DNA from: Planctomycetota bacterium
GTDB lineage: Bacteria; Planctomycetota; Phycisphaerae; SM23-33
Length of the DNA: 37,905 nucleotides
Assembly: GCA_026693065.1 (NCBI GenBank)
Contig: JAPLNA010000259.1
Coordinates: forward strand, 1-37,905
Reading direction: 5' to 3'
In this document: piece by piece, positions 25,971 to 33,963 of the stretch
How positions within the stretch are numbered: the first letter of the stretch is position 1
Layout of the letters: each line of letters starts with the position of its first letter
Position numbers and translations under genes: made by a program
The notes under the pieces: generated by a model
Told to the model about the DNA's origin: nothing
The model's database searches: none
What the model saw: the letters and a program-made list of their open reading frames with translations, nothing else

Positions 25971-27859
25971 GTGTTGCTGCCGGTTCAACTTCTGATCCCT
26001 GCGATACCGGCGCGTGCCAGTGGAAGGGAATCGGGACGCATGCTCCGCCCCAGCCCTGCTGGGGGTGGTTGGGACAACTGTCGATCGAGGCCTTCGCCAG
26101 GAACGGCGCATCGTCGATCGAGCCCCGTTGGATTCAGGGCGCGTATGCGTGGCTCTACGGGCGCCTGGAAGGGGACCGCCTGTCCGGCCTACCCAAACCG
26201 ATCGCCCCTCCGCTGTCCCCACCGGCGAACGGCTGCCCGTTGCTGCTGGCCGACGCCGGCGGCGCAGGGCTCATCGGTTGGGCCAGCGTCGATTTCCTGA
26301 ACTATCCTCATGCTCCCGGCGACACAGAATCCCTCCGGGCCGCCCAGAACGCCTCATCCTTCGTTTGCGACTGGTTTCGTCAATTGGATCTCCGGGACGC
26401 CTGGCCGTTCATCACGTTCCGTTCATGTCGGGAATTCGACGGCGCCAGCACCGCCCTGGCGGTCTTTGCCCTCACCCTTGCCCGCAAAGCCGGGCTCCCT
26501 CTGCCCGAAGACGTGTGCGCCACGGGCTGCTGGGATCTGCAGCGGTCATGCCTGGCCCCCGTTGCGGCTGAAACGTTGGCCGCCAAACTCCGCAAGGCTG
26601 CCGACTGGGGTTATCGGCGGATCCTGCTGGTGGAGGGACAGGCCGGTTGGCAGGAAATGCCCGGTTTGACGCCGATCTACCTTCCAGCGGCTCCGGCATA
26701 CGCGGCCCTGCACATTCTTTCGCACGTGCTGGGGAACGTGGGCGACGAAATCGCCGCGGGAATCCTGGCAGTCTTTGATCAGGCGGCGGTGTGGAATCCG
26801 CAGACCCCCATCGGTGTGGACCAGGTCTGCCGCGCGACCGAGCCCTTCATCGAGTCCAGGGGCCTCGTTCTTTCGCGCCACATGGCCCACGACATGCGTT
26901 CGCGGGCGATGCTGCACGCGGGGCGTACCGCTCAGGCCGCCCGGGAAGCAACCTGTGCTTCCCAGGCCCTACCGGAGGTCCTGCCGGAAGGTTGGCTCGG
27001 CGACTACCTGATCTGGCACGAGCCGGCCCACCGCGCCGTGATTGCCATTGATCAGGGACGCTGGCAGGACGATGAGGCGGAGCATGCAACGGTCGACCGT
27101 CGCATCGCTCGCCTGGAATCCGAGACGCCGCGGCGAAGCATCCTGCTGGCCGGCGTTCGGCTGCACAACACCCGCGGGAGGCGATACGAATATCTGGGGC
27201 GACTCAATGAAGACTCGGGTTTACTGAGGAAGTCCTGGGACGACCGCCTGCGGTTTCGCGAGTCCTGGCCGACGATCGACGAGTATGCCAGCCGCCTGGG
27301 CTTGCGCGATGGTGGGATCCGGCGTCAGCACAACCAGTGTATCGATGTTCTCACCAGTTATTGGATGGTGGAACGAAGGCTTCCGGCCGATTGGGGTTTT
27401 GATGCGATCGGGCTCTGGCCGGAACCACTTGACCGACCGCAACGGAACTGGTCCATGTTCGATCTCGCTGCTTTTCTGAAATGGAAAGCAATCGCTGCCC
27501 AGCCTCCCGACGACGTGGTTCTGGAAGAAGTGCTGTTGGCCACGGAGGACGCCGCCGCAAGATTCGCCGGGCGGTATCCGTCGTACGTGCCATTCGAAGT
27601 GATCCTTCAGTTGGATCTGGGCGATGAGTCGCTCCGGAAGAGAGCGGCGATCAACCTTGTCAGGTCGGTCCTCTTCAGTTCTGATCTGCCCGCTGACAGT
27701 ATTCTAGCCGTGACGGCAATTCGAGCCGAGAATCTGGCGAGCAAGTACCTCGATCGTATGCCACGCCCCATACGCCCTCGATGCGGCACTGTATTGAGCG
27801 ACCTTGCACAGGAGTTGCTGGCCAGGCCTGAGAGAATCGCGAGTCGTTGTCCGTATTGA
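25967..27859 (+). CDS. 630-aa protein with diverged Lon/S16-like Ser-Lys protease domain and helical C-terminus
   Basis: FDGASTALAVFALTLARKAGLPLPEDVCATGCWDLQ...LAPVAAETLAAKLRKAADWGYRRILLVEGQ aligns by eye with the Lon pattern GPSAGx..ALLSALTGRPV..DLAMTGELTLxG.VLPIGGLKEKLLAARRAGI..VIFPEEN. Putative Ser161 (26447-26449) and Lys207 (26585-26587). Confidence 0.7.
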   Translation: MSVAAGSTSDPCDTGACQWKGIGTHAPPQPCWGWLGQLSIEAFARNGASSIEPRWIQGAYAWLYGRLEGDRLSGLPKPIAPPLSPPANGCPLLLADAGGAGLIGWASVDFLNYPHAPGDTESLRAAQNASSFVCDWFRQLDLRDAWPFITFRSCREFDGASTALAVFALTLARKAGLPLPEDVCATGCWDLQRSCLAPVAAETLAAKLRKAADWGYRRILLVEGQAGWQEMPGLTPIYLPAAPAYAALHILSHVLGNVGDEIAAGILAVFDQAAVWNPQTPIGVDQVCRATEPFIESRGLVLSRHMAHDMRSRAMLHAGRTAQAAREATCASQALPEVLPEGWLGDYLIWHEPAHRAVIAIDQGRWQDDEAEHATVDRRIARLESETPRRSILLAGVRLHNTRGRRYEYLGRLNEDSGLLRKSWDDRLRFRESWPTIDEYASRLGLRDGGIRRQHNQCIDVLTSYWMVERRLPADWGFDAIGLWPEPLDRPQRNWSMFDLAAFLKWKAIAAQPPDDVVLEEVLLATEDAAARFAGRYPSYVPFEVILQLDLGDESLRKRAAINLVRSVLFSSDLPADSILAVTAIRAENLASKYLDRMPRPIRPRCGTVLSDLAQELLARPERIASRCPY

Positions 27860-28113
27860 CACGTACCACGACACCCGGCCTTGGCTATCATCGCGATATG
27901 ACGCCTGCATTTTGGACATTTCCTGGCCGAAGCCGACATTCGCCCTTCTGCCGCCCGTTTGTGTCAATGCCGGCATGAAGCAGTGGCCATGTGAAGAGGG
28001 GTATTCTCAGACGTCCATTCGGGAAGATGTGTTCTCCGGAACGTCCCCGCATTCCCCGATCGGGCAGAGAACCGGCTTTCCGTCACATATGCAAGAATGT
28101 AAAAGAGATTGCG

Positions 28114-28139
28114 CCGACTGACGTCCGGACTGACGCCTG
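28114..28139 (+). repeat. Tandem 12-bp-period repeat pair containing direct repeat copy 2 (CCGACTGACGTCCG + GACTGACGCCTG)
   Basis: Direct reading of sequence. Confidence 0.6.
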
Positions 28140-28266
28140 CGGCGCTTCCGGAAAGCTCCGCGAACCGCGTAGGCCATCCTGAAACGCCCAGTCGCCGGCG
28201 CGAAACAAGGCCCGTCGGAAACGGCGGAAAGCGTCTTGCCCCATATTCCGATGGGCTGGTCCGCAC

Positions 28267-28312
28267 TACACCCGAGAGGACTCGAACCTCTAACCCTCGG
28301 TTCCGAAGACCG
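28267..28312 (-). tRNA. Partial tRNA-Arg (anticodon TCG): 3' portion only (anticodon arm, variable loop, T arm, 3' acceptor strand)
   Basis: Minus strand CGGT-CTTCGGA-ACCG, GAGGGTT, AGAGG-TTCGAGT-CCTCT, CGGGTGT-A. No D arm and no 5' acceptor (ACACCCG) found upstream. Confidence 0.75.
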
Positions 28313-28338
28313 CCGTATATAGCACACAACCGCATACG

Positions 28339-28907
28339 TTACCGTGCCTTATGAGTGTGGTTATTCAGACTGACGCCCGGGTTGACGCCCGCCAAGGAGC
28401 CCCGATTGCGGTAGCGCTCCAGCAATTCCCACGCCGAGCGGGTCCGGGCCGACCAGTTGGTCACCGGGAAGAAGTGGCGGGGGAACAGTTCCCGGAGGCC
28501 CGTCTTGGCATCCGACAGGTCGACCACCAGCACCATCCGGTACGACCGGGTCCAACTCTCGGCCCGGTAGTAGTCTCTCAGGTCCACGGCGAACTTGGCG
28601 CCCTCCTTCGTCGGTCGCCCCGGAGCGCGTGATAGGTATGGCCGGGCCAGCACGTCCGGCATGGCGTTGTTCTCGATCCGACCGACGAAGCTCACAAACT
28701 CCTCGTCGACGGTATCCATTGCAGGGCCCTCGACTAGGCCAGCGTCGATTCGGACGTCCAGATGCGTGGCCAACGCCCGGGCCTTCCGGATGGTCTCCCG
28801 CGTGAATCTCGCCATTTCTTCGGGCCTGCCCGCGTTGCCCCGCCGGAGGGTCGCATGGATGAACTCTTCGCCCAGGCGAGAGGACTCGTGGCTGTCAGAT
28901 GCCCCAT
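28339..28907 (-). pseudogene. Hypothetical protein; apparent frameshift just after the start codon (track ORF begins internally at 28815)
   Basis: SD GGGAGG (28915-28920) and ATG at 28907. Adding one G to the G4 run (28902-28905) yields MGASDSHESSRLGEEFIHATLRRGNAGRPEEMARFTRETIRKARALATHLDVRI..., in frame with the 158-aa ORF. Confidence 0.55.
28368..28391 (+). repeat. 12-bp-period repeat pair (GACTGACGCCCGG / GTTGACGCCCG)
   Basis: TGACGCCCG at 28371 and 28383; same motif as at 23904 and 28114. Confidence 0.55.
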
Positions 28908-28920
28908 TCTGGTGCCTCCC

Positions 28921-31353
28921 TCACTTCCCATCCGTATCCGTCAATTCAATCTGGCCGATCCACATGATGTTGGGTCGATCTACCGGGCCGCCGCCTGGAA
29001 GCTGGTAGATTCGCAGGTAGCGTATCTCCTCATCAGACAACGGGTAACTGCCAACCGCGGTTTGGTTATTCTTCACCGTAACGACTGTTTTCCAGGCGTC
29101 GCCGGCTTTTGCCTTGGTCTGAACGGCGTAATCGCGAGAGATCCACCACTTGCCGTGCGCTTCGTTGTAGACGTCGTAGGCCCACGTCACCTGCAAGCGG
29201 CCGCCCCGGCGGGGCTTGGCGAGGGCAATCTCGATGCCGTGCGCCGCGTCCTTTTCCTCGGACGCCCAGGAGCATTCCTTCCAGCCCAGGTCCTTGCGAT
29301 TCCTGATCCCGTCAACAATCGGCGCCAGCGAGTAGTCATGAAAGCTGGCTGTCGAAATCAACCGGGTCCCGGCGGGCATGCCGTTGACGTTCCTGTCGAG
29401 CGTCACCAACGTGCTGGAATCCAGTTGGAACTCGAATTGGCCGCCGACGAGGTCGGGCGTGGCACTGACTACGGGATCGACCGCGAAACGTGCGATAAAC
29501 TCCTGAGGTGTGCCCCCCCCCTCGTTCACATGCGTCATCGGAGTCCAGCCCTCCGGCCCCGGTCCCGTGGCGACGGCTAGCCACTCGTCCGCGACCGCCT
29601 TCCGTGACGACGGGAGCGGCCATTCTGCCCCCGCCCGAAAACACTCCCGCCACAGCGCAACCCAGTTGGAAAGGAAGGCGTAGCGGGCGGCAAGATGTCC
29701 CTGGCGGACGCGCCAAAGCAAGTCTGGGTCGTCCTTAACCGCCTGCTCCGCCTGTGTCCAGAGGATCTCGGCCTGGCGCAAGGTGTCGAACTTCAGGTAC
29801 CGGCTGTCGGGGGCGGCGGTGCATTTCATGTAAAAGCCCTGAGCCGCCTTGTGCAGCAGGTCCATGTACCGGCGGATGTACCCGGCGGCGGATTCTCCGT
29901 AGTAACCGCCAAGGAACTCGTCGATCAGCTTGCGATCGTCCTGGTCGGGATTCCAGAGAAGCTGTGCCAGCAACCAGGCTCGCAGTTCGGACATCTCCGA
30001 GCCGTACGACTGATAGGCGCCCTGTTCGAAGAGCCCCTTCACGTTGTGCTGGTGGAAGAATCGCACGTTCGGACCGAGCGAGAACCAGTTGGGGTAAGGG
30101 AGAACGTAGTGAGCAAAGTCGGTCGTATAGTCCCAAACGTAAAGCCGCTTGCTTATCTTGCTCCAGCCGACGATGTCTTCCGCGAACGACTTGTTGCTTG
30201 CATCTTCCATCGGAGCCGCGAAGTTGCATCCGCTGGCACAGAGACGGACGATCACGTTGGACGCGGGCCTCACGGTCTTCGGAGGAGTGCGGCTGTACTG
30301 GTATGCAAGCGTGTCAAAGGCGACGCCCGGGAACTCGGGCCCGAGTCTTCCCGCGACGTAGTTCAACAACTCGATAATGGTGCCGGCGTGGCTGCCTTCC
30401 CGCTCATCCACTGCCTTGCAGCCGGGACACTCGCACGCGCCGGACCAGTTCTCAAACGTGTCGTCTTGAGAGATGGATACTATGCTTGCCTCCGGCGATT
30501 CCTTCAGCCACTGCCGCACCCGCTCGACCAGGAAGTCGCGCAGCTGCGGGTTCGTGGTGCACAGTTGCGACCTGTGTCTGTCGCCTTCCGGATGTGTGCG
30601 CCGCCCGTCGATCAGACTGAACCACTCGGGGTGCTTGTCGAAGTACTCGCCTGGCGGAACCAGCCCGAAGAAGGTGTGGACAAAACCTTTGTAGACGATC
30701 TTCCCGCCGTGCTTCTCGTCGAGCCTGCTGTTGAACCCGTTGCAGGCGTTGCGGGCGGACCAGTCGGCGTCGAAAGCCTGGAACCAGTACGGATCGCGCG
30801 ATTCGAAGGCGGGGGTTTCGTCCACGGCGAGGTTGCCGATCGCCAGGTCCGGATGCTTCGGGATCCGCGTCGCCCAGGGCGCCCACCACCGCACGCCGCA
30901 CTGCTCCTGCAGAAAGCGGTAGACGGCGTAGAGCGTGCCGCGGGGCCGGCCGCCGGCCAGCAGCATCCGGCCTTCCTTCACCCGCATCGTCAACTGCTCG
31001 CCTCCGAATGACGCCAACTTGACTTCCGGAAAGAGCTTCTGCGCCAGGGGACCTGGCCCAATGATGATGACCGAGGCGGGCGTGTTGTCGCCGCCTTCCC
31101 GCACATCGAACGGCGCGCCGGTGATCTGCTTCAAATGGCTCGCCAGCTCATCCGCCGCACGTCGCTCTGCGGCTGTAGCCCCGGGCTGCGTCAGAATCAC
31201 GCACGCCGCCTTGCCCTGCAACGCGATCTTGAAGTCACCTTGTGTCATACACCCCTCCATTACCATGGCGGCGACACACAGCACGGCGAATGTGCCTGCG
31301 GACCGAAGGGCCGCTTCCGTGGGAAAGTAACTCGTGTCACCTGGCTTCTTCAC
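28921..31353 (-). CDS. DUF4838-containing lipoprotein (GH67-N-like N-terminal domain), GTG start
   Basis: Lipobox-like VAAMVMEGC; ILTQPGATAAERRAADELASHLKQITGAPFDV, GTLYAVYRFLQEQCGVRWWAPWATRIPKHPDLAI, FFGLVPPGEYFDKHPEWFSLIDGRR, QDDTFENWSGACECPGCKAVDEREGSHAGTIIELLNYVAGRL. Confidence 0.88.
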   Translation of the reverse strand: MKKPGDTSYFPTEAALRSAGTFAVLCVAAMVMEGCMTQGDFKIALQGKAACVILTQPGATAAERRAADELASHLKQITGAPFDVREGGDNTPASVIIIGPGPLAQKLFPEVKLASFGGEQLTMRVKEGRMLLAGGRPRGTLYAVYRFLQEQCGVRWWAPWATRIPKHPDLAIGNLAVDETPAFESRDPYWFQAFDADWSARNACNGFNSRLDEKHGGKIVYKGFVHTFFGLVPPGEYFDKHPEWFSLIDGRRTHPEGDRHRSQLCTTNPQLRDFLVERVRQWLKESPEASIVSISQDDTFENWSGACECPGCKAVDEREGSHAGTIIELLNYVAGRLGPEFPGVAFDTLAYQYSRTPPKTVRPASNVIVRLCASGCNFAAPMEDASNKSFAEDIVGWSKISKRLYVWDYTTDFAHYVLPYPNWFSLGPNVRFFHQHNVKGLFEQGAYQSYGSEMSELRAWLLAQLLWNPDQDDRKLIDEFLGGYYGESAAGYIRRYMDLLHKAAQGFYMKCTAAPDSRYLKFDTLRQAEILWTQAEQAVKDDPDLLWRVRQGHLAARYAFLSNWVALWRECFRAGAEWPLPSSRKAVADEWLAVATGPGPEGWTPMTHVNEGGGTPQEFIARFAVDPVVSATPDLVGGQFEFQLDSSTLVTLDRNVNGMPAGTRLISTASFHDYSLAPIVDGIRNRKDLGWKECSWASEEKDAAHGIEIALAKPRRGGRLQVTWAYDVYNEAHGKWWISRDYAVQTKAKAGDAWKTVVTVKNNQTAVGSYPLSDEEIRYLRIYQLPGGGPVDRPNIMWIGQIELTDTDGK

Positions 31354-31673
31354 GCTGCGATGGTCACTTGATGTCAAACCTCCCCAAAGGCCCTCGACTC
31401 CGATCCAAAACGCCATGAACGCGGGCAACTTCCGGGGCGGAGGGACGGACATGGGAACCGCCGCCGTATCGGCCTCTACGGGCCGTAAGTCGCTCGGTGG
31501 GGTAGGGGCGGAGCCAATATGCCATCACACCAGGGACCTGTCAAGCGAAGAGGCGGGAAAACGGCGAGATCTCCGGATCCGACCTCCGGACCGCGTCCAG
31601 ACTGATCCGGGATTCCTCAGATAGCCTCGTGCCACATGTGGCTGGGCTACTCAGACCCACCTCTGGAAACCCG

Positions 31674-31702
31674 TTTACCGATGTGGCCGGACGTGCTATA
31701 GT
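31674..31702 (+). promoter_or_regulatory. Putative sigma70-like promoter: TTTACC - 17 bp - TATAGT
   Basis: 4/6 and 5/6 matches with 17-bp spacing, 65 bp upstream of the deacetylase ATG. Confidence 0.4.
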
Positions 31703-31766
31703 CGCGGCGAGTCATGAGATTGTTTGTCGTGGCATTATTCGTGCTGGACTGACGGGAGAGGCCGTC

Positions 31767-32534
31767 ATGAAGAGATCATCATCGTCGTCCGATGCGGCGT
31801 TCCGCTGGCCCGAGGGCCGGCGGGCGGCACTGAGTTTCAGTTTCGACGACGCCCGCGCCAGCCAAGTGGACGTGGGAATCCCCATCCTCGATCGCCACGG
31901 CGTCAAGGCCACTTTCTACGTGATGCTTTATAACGTCGAGCCGCGATTGGCCCAGTGGAAGGCGGCTCTGGCGGCCGGGCACGAGATCGGCAACCACTCC
32001 CTGCGCCACCCGTGCAGCGCCAACTTCGGCTTCGCGCGAGACAGCGCCCTGGAAGACTATACCCTGGCGGACATCGAGGCCGAGATCGTCGAAGCCAACG
32101 CCCGCCTTCAGGAACTCCTGGGCCAGACGCCCCGCACGTTCGCCTATCCGTGCGGCCAGACGTTTGTGGGCCGCGGCGCCGGCTGCGCCAGCTATGTCCC
32201 CGTCGTCGCCAGGCACTTCCTGGCCGGGCGAGGGTTCCTGAGCGAGCCGTTCAACAACCCCGCCCTCTGCGACCTGGCGCAGCTGTGCGGAGCGCCCAGC
32301 GACGATCTATCCTTTGCCGAGTTGCGGCGCCGGACGGAAGCGATCCTGGCCGAGGGCGGATGGCTGATTTTCTGTGGGCATGAGGTGGGGCAAACCGGCG
32401 GGCAGACCACGCGCAGCGAGGCCCTGGAGGAGTTCTGCGCCTATGTTACCGACCCGGCCCGCGGGCTGTGGGTGGACACCGTCGCCGCCGTCGCGGAGTA
32501 CGTGCGCGACCAGCGAGGCAAGGCGAACGATTGA
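31767..32534 (+). CDS. Polysaccharide deacetylase family protein (CE4/NodB-like)
   Basis: SD-like GGGAGAGG; ALSFSFDDARASQ, GVKATFYVML, AGHEIGNHSLRHP, QTPRTFAYPCGQ. Confidence 0.9.
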   Translation: MKRSSSSSDAAFRWPEGRRAALSFSFDDARASQVDVGIPILDRHGVKATFYVMLYNVEPRLAQWKAALAAGHEIGNHSLRHPCSANFGFARDSALEDYTLADIEAEIVEANARLQELLGQTPRTFAYPCGQTFVGRGAGCASYVPVVARHFLAGRGFLSEPFNNPALCDLAQLCGAPSDDLSFAELRRRTEAILAEGGWLIFCGHEVGQTGGQTTRSEALEEFCAYVTDPARGLWVDTVAAVAEYVRDQRGKAND

Positions 32535-32549
32535 ACGAGGAGATCGACC

Positions 32550-33710
32550 ATGTTCTCAGCAGGACAGCCGGAGATTGACGCGATTGCCAAGGTGATCCGG
32601 AGCGGGAGGCTTTTCCGCTACAACGACCAGTCGGAGTGCGTCCGGTTCGAGCAGCGGTACGCCCGCTATCTGGGCGTGAAGCACGCGACGATGACCGCCA
32701 GCGGGACGACGGCGCTGACGGCGGCCCTGGGCGGACTGGGGATCGGCCCGGGCGACGAGGTGCTCGTGCCGGCCTGCACCTACATGGCCACGGCCGTGGC
32801 CGTGCTGGCCGTCGGGGCGATCCCGGTGATTGTGGACGTCGACGAGTCGATCACGATCGACCCGGCGGCGGTGGAAGCGGCGATCGGCCCGCGGACGCGG
32901 GCGGTCATGCCCGTCCACATGTGGGGCCTGCCCTGCGACATGGGTGCCCTCATGCGGATCGCCCGGCGCCGGAAGCTGCTGGTGATCGAGGACGCCTGCC
33001 AGGGCGTCGGCGGCGGGTACGAGGGGCGCAAGCTAGGCGCCATCGGGCACGCGGGGGCGTTCAGCTTCAACTACTTCAAGAACATGACGTGCGGGGAGGG
33101 CGGAGCCGTCGTGACCAACGACAAGCGGGCCGCCGATCGCGCGTTCTGCCTGGTGGACTGCTGCTCGTTCTACTGGAAGGGCCGCCAGAGGGACGTGAAA
33201 CCCTTCGCCGCCAGCGGGGCGCGGGCCTCCGAGATCGAAGGGGCCATGATGAACGTGCAACTGGACCGGATCGACGGCTGGATCGCCGCCGCGCGTCGGC
33301 GGAAGAACCGCATCCTGCGTCAGACGGCCGCGACCGAGCTGAAACCCATCCGCTCCAACAGTCCGGACTACGAGTGCGGCACGCACGTGATGTATATCCT
33401 GCCCACCGAGAAACAGGCCGATACGTTCGCCGGACTGGTCGGCGGCACGGTGGCGGGCAAGACGGGACGACACGTCTACACGGAGTGGCACCCCATTCTC
33501 GAAGGGCGCGGGGCCCACCACCGGGCGGTCGATCCGTTCCTTCTCCCGCAGAACCGGCGGTGTCGGCGGACCTACTCCCGCGACATGTGCGCCCGATCGC
33601 TGGATATTCTGAATCGGACGGTCATGGTGGGCACGCACCCCGACACAAAAGCCGACCCGGTCGCCGAGCGGATCCGGAAGATCAAGGCCGCCGCGGCGAA
33701 GGTGCTGTAA
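32550..33710 (+). CDS. DegT/DnrJ/EryC1/StrS family PLP-dependent aminotransferase
   Basis: MFSAGQPEIDAIAKVIRSGRLFRYN, GVKHATMTASGTTALTAALGGLGIGPGDEVLVPACTYMATAVAVLAVGAIPVIVDVDE, VIEDACQGVGGGYEGRKLGAIGHAGAFSFNYFKNMTCGEGGAVVTND (PLP lysine). Confidence 0.95.
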   Translation: MFSAGQPEIDAIAKVIRSGRLFRYNDQSECVRFEQRYARYLGVKHATMTASGTTALTAALGGLGIGPGDEVLVPACTYMATAVAVLAVGAIPVIVDVDESITIDPAAVEAAIGPRTRAVMPVHMWGLPCDMGALMRIARRRKLLVIEDACQGVGGGYEGRKLGAIGHAGAFSFNYFKNMTCGEGGAVVTNDKRAADRAFCLVDCCSFYWKGRQRDVKPFAASGARASEIEGAMMNVQLDRIDGWIAAARRRKNRILRQTAATELKPIRSNSPDYECGTHVMYILPTEKQADTFAGLVGGTVAGKTGRHVYTEWHPILEGRGAHHRAVDPFLLPQNRRCRRTYSRDMCARSLDILNRTVMVGTHPDTKADPVAERIRKIKAAAAKVL

Positions 33711-33963
33711 CGCCCCCGGCCGCCACATCGAGAGCACCGACTGCGGTATCTTCGACAGCGGGCGGGCGTTCGAACTGGCTGTCGTGGTACGGCCCGATGT
33801 TCGACAACGAGATCGAGGTTCCTGCAAGACGAGCACTGATTCTTGCGTTTGTAAGGTAGGCGAGAAGACGGTGACCGCAGGCGTCCCAACGGCCTTGCCG
33901 TTGCTCCACCTGTGCCAGACTCGGATTCGTGAGAAGATCAGCAGCTACACAGGAAGGTGCCCA

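Noticed and set aside
27964-28335. 123-aa minus-strand ORF
   Set aside because: Overlaps the tRNA-Arg fragment; GLRNRGLEVRVLSG is the translated tRNA, so unlikely to be a protein.
33711-33960. Possible gene remnant between the DegT gene and the fourth GH20
   Set aside because: Short protein-like stretches appear in several frames on both strands; none has a start, RBS or recognisable family.
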